Origin: CAMYOC01 sp963704875
GTDB taxonomy: Bacteria > Pseudomonadota > Gammaproteobacteria > Steroidobacterales > XN24
Assembly (NCBI GenBank): GCA_963704875.1
Contig: CAVPIA010000005.1
Coordinates: 1-64,000, forward strand
Reading direction: 5' to 3'
Length of the DNA stretch: 64,000 bases
Shown here: positions 18,186 to 26,193 of the stretch, piece by piece
Layout of the letters: each line of letters opens with the position of its first letter
Numbering within the stretch: the first letter of the stretch is position 1
Notes under the pieces: generated by a model
What the model saw: the letters and a program-made list of their open reading frames with translations, nothing else
What the model was told of the DNA's origin: nothing
Databases searched by the model: none
Made by a program: the position numbers and the translations under genes

Positions 18186-19985
18186 TCAGGGACTTTTTTT
18201 AATCGCCTGCTGCCCGGTTTGCACCGACCACAGCGCCGCATAGATTCCGTCGCGCTGCAGCAATTCCGTATGCGTGCCGCTCTCGACGATGCGTCCCTGA
18301 TCCATCACATAGATCTGGTCGGCGTTGACGATGGTCGACAGACGATGCGCGATCACCAGGGTCGTGCAGGAATGGGAGATCCGTTCGAGGGATCTCTGGA
18401 TCGCGGCCTCGGTGTCGTTGTCCACCGCGGACGTCGCTTCATCGAGGATCAGGATCGGCGGATGTTTCATCAACGCCCGGGCGATGGACAGTCGCTGGCG
18501 CTGGCCGCCGGAGAGTTTTTGTCCGCGCTCGCCGACCACGGTGTCATAGCCTTGCGGCAGGCGGTCGATAAACTCGGTCGCTTCGGCCGATTCCGCTACC
18601 GCCCTGACTCTCTCCATATCTGTGTCGGCGCTGCCGTAGGCAATGTTCTCGGCGATGGTGCCCTGGAACAAAAACACATCCTGGCTGACCAGGCCGATTC
18701 TGCGGCGCAGGCTGTCGAGACTGACCGCATCGATCGGCTCGTCATCGACCAGGATGCGACCCGATGCCGGTTGATAAAAACGTAACAGGAGCTTGATCAA
18801 TGTGCTTTTGCCAGACCCGGTCTGGCCGACAAACGCGATGGTGCTGCCAGCCTCGATGGTCAGATTGACGTCATGCAGGACCGGCTCGCCGGTGGCGTAG
18901 GCAAAACTCACGTGCTGGAATTCGATCTTCCCGTTTATCTGCTGCAGCGGCCTGGCATCGACCGCATCGCGGATCGAGACCGGGGTCTCAATCAGATCCA
19001 GAATCCGTCTCGATGACGCCATCGCGCGCTCGTATAGATCTACTGTCTCGGCAATCTGGGTCAATGGCCAGAGCAGCCGCTGGGTCAGGAATACCAGCAC
19101 GCCATAGGCGCCGACATTGAGCGTGCCTTCCAGTGTCATCCAGCCGCCAAGCAGGAATGTGGCGACGAATCCGGCCAGGATCGCCATGCGGATGACCGGG
19201 ATAAACGCAGAGCTGATCGCTATCGCTTTGCGGTTGGCTTCCACGTACGAGGCGCTGTCGGCGCGAATGCGCTCGGCCTCGAAGCGTTCAGTGGCAAAGC
19301 TCTTGATCGTGGTAATACCCGAGACGTTGGCCGACAGTCGCGCGCCCAGGCTACCGACACGTTCGCGCACTTCCGCATACAGGGGCTGAGCGCGGCGCTG
19401 GAAATAGAATGCGCCGATCACGATCAGCGGGATCGGGGTAAACGCAATGGTGGCTATGGTCGGTGAGATCAGGAAGAACACCGCGCCGACTGCGACCACC
19501 GTGGTCACCACCTGGATCAGGTCGTTGGCTCCGCCATTCAGGAAGCGTTCGAGTTGGTTGACGTCGTCGTTAAGGATGGTGACCAGGTTGCCGGTGCTGC
19601 GATCCTCAAAATACGCCAGGTCGAGTTTCTGCACATGCTCATACGCGTCCAGACGCATCGCGTGCTGCAGGTCCTGAGCCAGATTGCGCCAGCTGATCAG
19701 CAGCAGATACTCAAACAGCGACTCCGCCATCCACACGATTAGCGTCAAGCCGCCGAGAAACCCCAATTGCCATTTCGGGTCGCTGATCCCGAGTTCGGCC
19801 ACAAACGAATCCTGCTGTCGAACCACCACATCGATCGCGATGCCGATCAGGATCTCGGGCATCACGTCGAACAGCTTGTTCATGATCGAATAGAGCGATG
19901 CGAACACGATCCGACGCCGGAAGCCGCGTGCATAGCGCAGCAGTCGGAGTAAGGCGGCAAAGGAAGATTGTGCAGCAGTGGTCAT
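18186..19985 (-). CDS. ABC transporter, fused permease and ATPase (exporter type)
   Basis: 599 residues. The N-terminal membrane domain (about 20-320) has six predicted helices. The nucleotide-binding domain (about 340-575) carries Walker A GQTGSGKST, the signature LSGGQRQRLSIARAL and Walker B ILILDEATSAVD. This half-transporter layout matches type IV exporters such as MsbA or MdlB multidrug/lipid exporters and should function as a dimer in the inner membrane. The C-terminus is Lys-rich (KKSP), which accounts for the T-run on the other strand. Substrate is unknown; there is no neighbouring gene that identifies it. Confidence 0.9.
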   Translation of the reverse strand: MTTAAQSSFAALLRLLRYARGFRRRIVFASLYSIMNKLFDVMPEILIGIAIDVVVRQQDSFVAELGISDPKWQLGFLGGLTLIVWMAESLFEYLLLISWRNLAQDLQHAMRLDAYEHVQKLDLAYFEDRSTGNLVTILNDDVNQLERFLNGGANDLIQVVTTVVAVGAVFFLISPTIATIAFTPIPLIVIGAFYFQRRAQPLYAEVRERVGSLGARLSANVSGITTIKSFATERFEAERIRADSASYVEANRKAIAISSAFIPVIRMAILAGFVATFLLGGWMTLEGTLNVGAYGVLVFLTQRLLWPLTQIAETVDLYERAMASSRRILDLIETPVSIRDAVDARPLQQINGKIEFQHVSFAYATGEPVLHDVNLTIEAGSTIAFVGQTGSGKSTLIKLLLRFYQPASGRILVDDEPIDAVSLDSLRRRIGLVSQDVFLFQGTIAENIAYGSADTDMERVRAVAESAEATEFIDRLPQGYDTVVGERGQKLSGGQRQRLSIARALMKHPPILILDEATSAVDNDTEAAIQRSLERISHSCTTLVIAHRLSTIVNADQIYVMDQGRIVESGTHTELLQRDGIYAALWSVQTGQQAIKKSP

Positions 19986-20339
19986 GGCGGATCCCGACGA
20001 CAGGGCCCGGTATTCTACTGCCTGAGCCGTAAAAAAGTGTCAGCCGTTGCTGCCCGGGGGAACCGGCCTGCTACCTCCCTTGCCTCAGGCGAGCTTCCCC
20101 GCCACCCGCTCGACATGCAGGCGTATCCCGAGGTCCGGGTGCAGATCCCGGGGCTGCTGCAGGTAGCGACTGGCCTCTATAAGGCGCTCAGGTCCGCCAG
20201 TCTGAGCCAGACGGCCGGCCTGAGGCGGGCAGAAAAGGATACTTGCCAGTGCGACGCCCCGAGAACCCCAAACAAGCGAACCACAGGCCCGGTGGCTGCT
20301 GCTGTGGTCTTTGAATATCGCCTGGCGGGTTTGTCGCGA
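19986..20339. other. Intergenic region without recognisable gene
   Basis: 354 bp between the divergent ends of the ABC exporter start and the HAD hydrolase stop. A loose inverted repeat (ACCACAG and CTGTGGT, around 20280-20311) is the only structure noticed; no conserved coding segment was seen in either direction. Confidence 0.5.
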
Positions 20340-21167
20340 TTACCCTTCGCCCAGGATGCGTTGGCGCAGAAACCGCGCGATGCCATCTTCGTCGTGGTGG
20401 CCGATGACCGCGGTGGCTGCGGCCCTGACCTCCGGCTTGGCGTTGGCCGGCGCATAGGCTTCATCGGCGCGGGCGAACATGCTCAGATCGTTGTCGCTGT
20501 CTCCAAAGCAAATCACCCGGCTCAGTCCCAGCTGCTGACGCAGCATATCGATAGCGCCGCCTTTGCTGGCCTGCGCGTGATGGATGTCTATCCAGCACAG
20601 CGATTCATCCTCCCAGGCAGTACCCACGTAAGCTACGAGGTGCGGTTCCTCGCTGATGAAGGTCTGGATTGCTGACACTGCCGATGGCTTGCCAATGGCG
20701 CTGATATTGGTGATTTCGGCGTCGGCCGGCAGCCGCGCCGCCGGTAGCAGTTCCACTTCATTGCGCGCGGCGAATTCCCGCGCCAGCGTTCGCTCGGTGT
20801 TGTTCTGAACGGGCGCGTGATAGATCGCATGGCGATTGCCTGATGCCAGGGTAAAGACAAACGGAGTGATGTGCTGTGCCAGAACTGCCTGGAGTACATG
20901 CTGTACTTCATTCAGCGTCAGGTAATTCTGGTGTGAGTAGGCATCCTTATCAGGGTTCCAGATCATGACGCCGTTCTTGAAGACCTGTGGCAGGCGAAAG
21001 CCGTGGCCGCGCAACAGATCGCGCGAAGCATGCAGGGTGCGCCCCGTGGCCACCGTGTAAGCTACGCCGCGCTTCGATAGTGCCGCCAGCGTATCCCGCG
21101 TATAGGCTGAGAGCTGCCCGCTGCCGTTAAGCAGGGTGCCGTCAAGATCGAAGACAATCAATTCCAT
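20340..21167 (-). CDS. Cof-type HAD-IIB family hydrolase (phosphatase)
   Basis: 275 residues, cytoplasmic. Motif I VFDLDGTLL gives nucleophile Asp7 and acid Asp9; motif II is around VATGRT; motif III and IV lie in KGGAIDML and CFGDSDNDLSMF. The spacing leaves a cap domain in the middle, as in Cof/YbiV-like sugar-phosphate or flavin-phosphate phosphatases. Substrate cannot be told from sequence. It ends about 80 nt from the transglutaminase-like gene on the same strand. Confidence 0.9.
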   Translation of the reverse strand: MELIVFDLDGTLLNGSGQLSAYTRDTLAALSKRGVAYTVATGRTLHASRDLLRGHGFRLPQVFKNGVMIWNPDKDAYSHQNYLTLNEVQHVLQAVLAQHITPFVFTLASGNRHAIYHAPVQNNTERTLAREFAARNEVELLPAARLPADAEITNISAIGKPSAVSAIQTFISEEPHLVAYVGTAWEDESLCWIDIHHAQASKGGAIDMLRQQLGLSRVICFGDSDNDLSMFARADEAYAPANAKPEVRAAATAVIGHHDEDGIARFLRQRILGEG

Positions 21168-21248
21168 AGGTATTGCGCTGGATTGCTTTGTATCCCGGTC
21201 CAGAGGTGGTCACCTCGTTGAACCAGACGCTGCAGGGGAGGTGGGTTG

Positions 21249-22395
21249 CTAGTCTGTCTTGTGTTCCGCCAGCAGTCTGAGCTTGCGGTTGTAGTATTTC
21301 TCTTCTTCCGGGTCCCGGGCATATTCCAGCGCCAGCTTAAAGCTCTCGCGCGCCTGATCTTCTTCACCCATCGATAACTCGGTCAGGCCCAACAGTTGGT
21401 AGAACTGGTGTTCCGTGTCCTGGATGCTGATGGCATCCTGAAGTGCTTGCCGGGCCTCGGGGAATTCGCCGTTGGCATAATGCTCCTTGGCCAGCGAATA
21501 GAGGTAGAACGGGTTCCTGCGCTGGGAGGCCTCGGCTTGCCGATTGTAAAATGCCGCAAGCTCAGTGTTGCCCTGCTGTTCATACAGGCGGGCCAGATTA
21601 TTGACCGCGCGCATGCTGTCCTGGCTGTATGTCAGGGCAGTGAGAAAGGCTGCCTCGGCATAGTCAGAGTAACCCGAGCGGGAATACACCACGCCCAGGT
21701 TGGTCCACATATAGCCGTTCATGGGGGCGAGTTTGATCGCGAGCTTCTGGTGCGCAAGCGCCTGGCCATGATCGCCCTCCAGTAGCCAGTGGATGCTCAT
21801 GTTGTTGTGGTATTGGGCCAGCGCGGCCTTGTCTGAAATCTTCTCGCGACGGTATGCCTGCTTGAAATTGTAGATGTCGAAATCCACCACCTGATCAGCC
21901 GTGAGCCGGTACATCAGTAATACGTTGATATGCCGGCTGGCGATGTACAACTCGCCGCTGTCGACCCAGGTCGCCGGAGTTTCGACTTCCTGGAAGTACG
22001 CCCGCAGGCCGACCTCGCGCGCCATGGCGACAAACAGGTTGGTAAAGGACAGGCAGTTACCTTCCATCGCGTGGAAGGTTTCAATGGCAGTGTAGGTCTT
22101 TACCCGGTTGTAGCGGAGCTTGGCCCCCTCGCCGGCAAACAGCGCCTCCAGCAACAGTCTTGTTTTCTGCTTGTCGCTATAGCCCATAGGGATTTTTTCG
22201 GCGAGAAACGCCCGCATCTCGTCGTCCAGGGCCAGGACATTCACCTCAGGCTGCCGGGACCTCGAGCCCCGGCGGACCTTCCAGCAGGGCCTCGCGGTCT
22301 ATCGCTATCCGGGATCCGGGGTGCCTGGAAGCGGTGGCACAGCCGACCAGCAGCAATGACACAATAACCGTCGTGACTAATCGCGCGTAAGGCAT
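21249..22395 (-). CDS. Transglutaminase-like/TPR lipoprotein, frameshifted near the N-terminus
   Basis: The main frame (21249-22244, GTG start) encodes a transglutaminase-like domain with a plausible Cys64-His105-Asp123 triad (GNCLSF, SRHINV, DFDIY), followed by TPRs from about residue 135 to 330. Directly upstream, an ATG at 22395 with a GAGG site begins a 49-residue frame. It contains a lipoprotein signal (LLLVGC) and stops one base before the GTG. Deleting one C from the CCC at 22256-22258 fuses the two without a break, through EVRQPEVNVLALDDE. I therefore read this as one exported lipoprotein, about 381 residues, disrupted by a one-base insertion. Alternatively the GTG is real and the product is cytoplasmic. 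Such proteins are thought to act on peptides or as scaffolds; the substrate is unknown. Confidence 0.72.
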
Positions 22396-22575
22396 CCGCC
22401 CATCCTCACCTGCAGACCCTGGCCTACCGACCCTGGCCGGTGTGGGTCTTCCCTCAATCTAGCACTAATTCAATGGACCTGTGATACCGGCCAACGTTCC
22501 CTTAACGGACGCCCATAACGGCCGCGCAGGCATTGTCGTGCTTTCGTAGTGGTTTTGGAGTGCGGCCGGGGCTGG

Positions 22576-23538
22576 CTACTGTTCCGCCATGGCTTCCTGG
22601 AGCATCTGGGTCAGTTGCTCGAGGGTGAAGCTGTAGGGCTGGTCCGCATTCAGCTGCGCGACCCTGGTTAGCACGGTGCGGATGGTCAGCTCGGCTTCTT
22701 CGGCATCCGGCGCCACCATGTAGCGGGGTTTCGGGTTCTCGGCGAATAATGCATGCAGCGTGGCTTCGGCAACCTCGTCAGGCTCCTTGAGTTTGGCGTT
22801 GCGTTCCTGCATTTGCGCCAGCAGCTGTTGCTCCTGCTCGGTCAGGTCGCCGGTGTCGCCCGGTGTCTTGCCGATCATGTGCATGGCCACCTTCTCGCGG
22901 ATCTTCGATTTGAATCCGCCGGGCTCGATCACACTCACTTTAACCCCGCTCTCAGCCAGTTCCGCGGCCAGCGCGTCTGTGTAGGCTTCGATGGCGAACT
23001 TGCTCATGCTGTAGGTGCCGCTGCGCGCACCGGAGATAAAGCCCGAGATCGAGCCGATGGTCGTGGTGCGACCCTGGCTCCCGATCAGCAGCGGTGTGAA
23101 CGCCTTGTTGATCCGATACGGGCCATAGATGTTGACGTCGAACACGAAGTCGATGTCCGTCTCCGGCGTGTCGTTCATCGGCAAAAATACCGCAACGCCC
23201 GCGTTGTTGACCACGCCATACAGACCGCGGCCGGCCTCGGTGATCCGCGCGACCGCAGCGTCGATATCCGCCTGTTTGGTGACGTCCAGACGGATGGCCT
23301 CGACGTTGTCCATCTGGTTCAACTCGGCCAGGTCCTTGTCCTTGCGAGCGCCCGCGTACACAAAGTGGCCATTCGCGGCCAGTGTCTCGGTGATGTTGCG
23401 ACCGATGCCCGAACTCGCACCGGTCACCAGGACCGCTTTCCGGCCTTCCTCCGGCTGGGCGGCGAAGGCGTCCGGGATCCCGCCTGTCGTGCAGGCAAGG
23501 ACGCCGGTCAGGAGCATGATCTGAAGTAGCTTATGCAT
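22576..23538 (-). CDS. Short-chain dehydrogenase/reductase with an N-terminal signal peptide
   Basis: 320 residues; the start at 23538 has an AAGGA site. The classical SDR motifs are all present: TGASSGIG (39-46) for cofactor binding, NNAGV, and the S...Y-x-x-x-K catalytic set in SISGF...YSMSK. Residues 1-27 look like a signal peptide ending AFA (an early LACT could also be read as a weak lipobox). An exported SDR is unusual, because NAD(P)H is normally cytoplasmic; the segment may instead be an uncleaved membrane anchor. Substrate unknown. Confidence 0.85.
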   Translation of the reverse strand: MHKLLQIMLLTGVLACTTGGIPDAFAAQPEEGRKAVLVTGASSGIGRNITETLAANGHFVYAGARKDKDLAELNQMDNVEAIRLDVTKQADIDAAVARITEAGRGLYGVVNNAGVAVFLPMNDTPETDIDFVFDVNIYGPYRINKAFTPLLIGSQGRTTTIGSISGFISGARSGTYSMSKFAIEAYTDALAAELAESGVKVSVIEPGGFKSKIREKVAMHMIGKTPGDTGDLTEQEQQLLAQMQERNAKLKEPDEVAEATLHALFAENPKPRYMVAPDAEEAELTIRTVLTRVAQLNADQPYSFTLEQLTQMLQEAMAEQ

Positions 23539-23562
23539 TGGTTTTCCTTCTGAAATGAGGGT

Positions 23563-24002
23563 TTATTCGCCGCTGTTGTCCAGCGCCCGCAGGCGTTTCA
23601 ACTGCTCAGCCTGTTTTGCCTTGATCTGGTCCATCATCGTCTGATACTCGGGCTCGTCGTACAGCGGAGCGAGGCCCTCGTCGAAGTCGTTCATCAATAT
23701 ACAGCCCTGATCGACCGCCTCGCGAAGCGCAGCCCGCGCCCTATCTGTCTGCCCCTGCATGGCGTAGATCTTCACATCGGCGATGCCGTGTCCCAATTGG
23801 CCGAGGCGCGGGACGGTTTGCACATAGGCGAAAGCGGCATCGCGGGACCATAGGGCTGGTAACCACAACGCACCCACGGGTATGTCGGCGACCTGCAATA
23901 TCACCCGGGAAACCGCCACGTACAGTATCGCCAAAGAGCACGGCCATAGAGCATGGCCATGCTGACGACGTTGCAGCGTTTGAGTTCCTCGAAAAACGAC
24001 AT
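23563..24002 (-). pseudogene. Internally deleted TPR signalling-type gene
   Basis: From ATG 24002 the frame reads MSFFEELKRCNVV, the conserved N-terminus of a gammaproteobacterial family of membrane-anchored TPR proteins. The frame is disturbed within about 70 bp and resumes in another frame as the matching membrane helix (VILQVADIPVGALWLP). The sequence then jumps straight to a C-terminal TPR end (about AAFAYVQ to LRALDNSGE). Members of the family, such as the gene at 38539-40171 in this window, have some 300-400 residues between those parts. This is therefore a dead remnant with an internal deletion of roughly 1 kb or more. Confidence 0.75.
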
Positions 24003-24113
24003 AGGCAGCAAGCCCCGGGCAAACGCGCGATCGATGATGGCGGAAAGCAGTAAGCTTGTCGATTCGTCCGGCCTCGTCTACAGTCCCTGTTCAAATCCCC
24101 CGGGTAACCGCCC

Positions 24114-24169
24114 CCACTCTTAGCCCCCCGCTCTTAGCCCCCCGCTCTTAGCCCCCCGCTCTTAGCAAA
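24114..24169. repeat. Tandem repeat, 14 bp x 4
   Basis: Four units of CCGCTCTTAGCCCC (first with A for G, last diverging into CAAA) run head to tail. The unit is not a multiple of three and lies outside genes. It sits between the dead TPR gene and the decayed coding tail, consistent with slippage in neutral DNA. Confidence 0.9.
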
Positions 24170-24229
24170 TACTCGCGGCCGTTTTCGGCGCTCTATATAA
24201 GTTGCCGTGCCGCGCGGCGCTGGTCGCGG

Positions 24230-24352
24230 CATGCCGGTGCACTGGCCTCCTGGGATAGCCATACAGAGAGCTTCGGAACCTACTCCGAAAACGATCCGGA
24301 CAACTAAGTCCTGTACGGCGTGATCGACAAGATCATGAGCCTATTCCAGTAA
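24230..24352 (+). pseudogene. C-terminal remnant of an unidentified gene
   Basis: One frame reads as protein-like sequence, ALASWDSHTESFGTYSEND, hits a TAA at 24305-24307, and continues in frame as VLYGVIDKIMSLFQ to a second TAA at 24350. The compositional quality on both sides of the inner stop, plus hairpins downstream, suggests the tail of a former gene with a nonsense mutation. I cannot identify the family. Confidence 0.4.
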
Positions 24353-24361
24353 TCAGCATGG

Positions 24362-24389
24362 GAGGGGTGGGTCATCTGGCCCACCCCTC
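24362..24389. other. Perfect 10-bp stem hairpin
   Basis: GAGGGGTGGG pairs with CCCACCCCTC across an 8-nt loop, 10 bp after the remnant's final stop. No T-run follows on either strand, so it is not a standard terminator. Confidence 0.6.
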
Positions 24390-24458
24390 TGTTGCAAAGC
24401 ATTGCCCACCAAGTGACTGATTTAACCTGTCGATAAGAAGCGGGTGCTCCCTCAACTG

Positions 24459-24490
24459 GCCGGGAGAGCAATCTCCCGGCATTTATTTTT
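24459..24490 (+). terminator. Strong intrinsic terminator without an intact gene
   Basis: GCCGGGAGA (24459-24467), loop GCAA, TCTCCCGGC (24472-24480), then ATTTATTTTTG. A perfect 9-bp GC-rich stem with a T-rich tail is a textbook rho-independent terminator for rightward transcription. The nearest rightward coding sequence upstream is only the remnant ending at 24352, so it either outlived its gene or ends a small RNA. Confidence 0.85.
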
Positions 24491-24658
24491 GCAGCTTCTG
24501 CTTTCCATCTTCCGGTCGTTTCGCGGCCCGGCCCGGGCTACAGCCGGTTCACGTATACCTGAGGCACGCCGCGCGAGCAGCGGTACCGCGAAAATCCTGA
24601 CACCATGGTCCCGGACTTGGCTAGAATCAGATTCTGGCCAGAAATCCGGAACGACACC

Positions 24659-25609
24659 ATGAGTGACGCAATGAGAGTCGGAATAATCGGCACCGGTTGG
24701 GGCCGGCTGCACTGCGGTACCTTCCGTCAGGCCGGCTGCGAGGTAACGGCGCTGGTCGGCCGCGATGCCGCCAAGGCGGCTGCGGTGGCAGCAGCCGAGG
24801 GCGTACCGGTCGGTACCGACCAGCTCGCGGCACTGGACGATTGTGATGTCGTCGTCATCGCGTCGCCGACTGATACCCATATCGACTTCCTGGAACGGTT
24901 CAAAGACAAATTCGTGCTGTGCGAGAAACCGCTTTGCGGCCGGGTACCCGATCCGGACTGGGTGTCGCGGCTTGGCGCGTCACCGATTTATATCAACTAC
25001 ACGTTTGCGTTCCTGGACTCGGCCCAGGTCCTGGCACAGAAGATCCAGGCCGGCCATCTGGGTAAGGTTCACCGCATCCTGCTGCAGGTGGGCGTGAATC
25101 TACCGATCGAGAAGACGCCCACAGAGTGGTTCATGGAGGTGGCGGTTCATCCCCTGTCGCTCCTGCTCCACGTGTTCGGGCCGTTCCGCACCGAGATGTT
25201 CACCATCGGCAAAGGGCGGGCCAACGTCGCCGTGTTGCTCTCTAACGCGGATCAGATGCTGGATGTATCGCTTTATGATCATCCGAAGGCAGGTATCCAT
25301 ATAGAGATGACTGTCATCGGCGAGGAGGCGTCGGCAAGGCTGAGCGGCGGGTTCCGCGTCGGCCAGGATTGGTGGTTCGATCCGTTGCTGATCAGCGGTA
25401 TGCCCTATACCGATGGCGAGTACCGTTATGCGGAGGACGTCTGGTATCGCGCCAATCGCCGTGCCGCGCGGACGTTCTGCGAGGTCGTGCGTGGCGAGCG
25501 CACCCACGCGGAAGGCGAGGCGCTGGGTTTGTTCGGCCTGGCCAGAGCTGCTCAGATGGAGACAATGCTGGCGCCGTTGCTACGGAACACTAGCGCATTT
25601 CCGGGTTAA
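24659..25609 (+). CDS. Gfo/Idh/MocA family oxidoreductase
   Basis: 316 residues from ATG 24659; the frame opens earlier but the Rossmann strand starts immediately after this Met (MRVGIIGTGWGRLHC). The GxGxxG-type motif, VVIASPTDTHIDF and the CEKPLC motif (Lys of the EKP triad) are diagnostic of the family. The C-terminal substrate domain follows, with HPLSLLLHVFGP probably supplying the catalytic His region. Such enzymes use NAD(P) to oxidise or reduce sugars, inositols or related compounds. It stands alone rightward, directly after the orphan terminator; a decayed partial copy lies about 280 bp downstream. Confidence 0.9.
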   Translation: MSDAMRVGIIGTGWGRLHCGTFRQAGCEVTALVGRDAAKAAAVAAAEGVPVGTDQLAALDDCDVVVIASPTDTHIDFLERFKDKFVLCEKPLCGRVPDPDWVSRLGASPIYINYTFAFLDSAQVLAQKIQAGHLGKVHRILLQVGVNLPIEKTPTEWFMEVAVHPLSLLLHVFGPFRTEMFTIGKGRANVAVLLSNADQMLDVSLYDHPKAGIHIEMTVIGEEASARLSGGFRVGQDWWFDPLLISGMPYTDGEYRYAEDVWYRANRRAARTFCEVVRGERTHAEGEALGLFGLARAAQMETMLAPLLRNTSAFPG

Positions 25610-25742
25610 TACCCGACGAATCGATTCCTGGCAGCCCGGCCGCTATGCCGCGGTGCCAGCAGATTGGTCTGGCGAACTGGTTCGGTAATCTGATTTCGAC
25701 TGGTGTGGCAATCTGATCTCGCAGTCTGATCTGGCGACCTGA

Positions 25743-25872
25743 TCAGTTGCCGCTGCCGCTTGCGTGCTTTGGTTCCAGCTTGGTCTGAATCTGCTGCTTC
25801 ATCGCTTCTTTCTGCGCCTGCTACCGGGTGTATTGCTCCGGTGTCAGTACCCTCTGCAGTAAGGCGTCGCGC
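25743..25872 (-). pseudogene. Remnant of a small Spy/CpxP-like or similar helical protein gene
   Basis: On the minus strand a frame reads DALLQRVLTPEQYTR, a TAG at 25823-25821, then QAQKEAMKQQIQTKLEP and on to a TGA at 25745-25743. The LTPEQ segment and charged helix recall periplasmic Spy-like proteins. Two in-frame TAG codons and the lack of a start indicate a relic. Family assignment is weak. Confidence 0.35.
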
Positions 25873-25890
25873 TACGCATCTATCGTCCTG

Positions 25891-26059
25891 GCCTTGCACA
25901 TCCAGACCGGCAGCCTGAGCAAGGTGCCCCGCATCCTGCTGCAGTTGCGCGTCAATATTCCGATCGGGAAGACGCCCACGGAGCGGTTCCTGGAGGTCGC
26001 GGTTTTTCCCTTGTCGCTACTGCGCCAGGTCTTCGCTCGGTTCCGCATCGGGCTGTTTC
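25891..26059 (+). pseudogene. Decayed partial duplicate of the Gfo/Idh/MocA gene
   Basis: The translation HIQTGSLSKVPRILLQLRV continues as PIGKTPTERFLEVAVFPLSLL, which aligns without gaps to residues about 128-180 of the gene at 24659 (KIQAGHLGKVHRILLQVGV, then PIEKTPTEWFMEVAVHPLSLL). Only this internal segment is present, in the same orientation, with the catalytic-region His replaced by Phe. It is a fragment left from a tandem duplication or recombination. The rest of 25610-26193 holds the Spy-like relic and nothing else I can support. Confidence 0.8.
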
Positions 26060-26193
26060 ATCGTGTCCCTATTTGCTGGCTTTTGCACTGATTGCGGCAC
26101 TGACTCCGGCGCTGACTTCTCCACTGATTTCTCCAATAATTCGGCCACCGCTTTGTTATGCGGCGAATCACCCCGTATTCACGCGATCAGGTG

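Noticed and set aside
18180..18200. T-run as a terminator
   Set aside because: On the coding strand it is the AAA-rich Lys codons at the end of the ABC exporter, with no GC-rich hairpin before it.
24080..24106. TTCAAATCC resembling a tRNA T-loop
   Set aside because: The flanking bases do not pair into a T-stem, and no acceptor, D or anticodon arm can be drawn.
24114..24169. CRISPR array
   Set aside because: Units are 14 bp, contiguous and without spacers.
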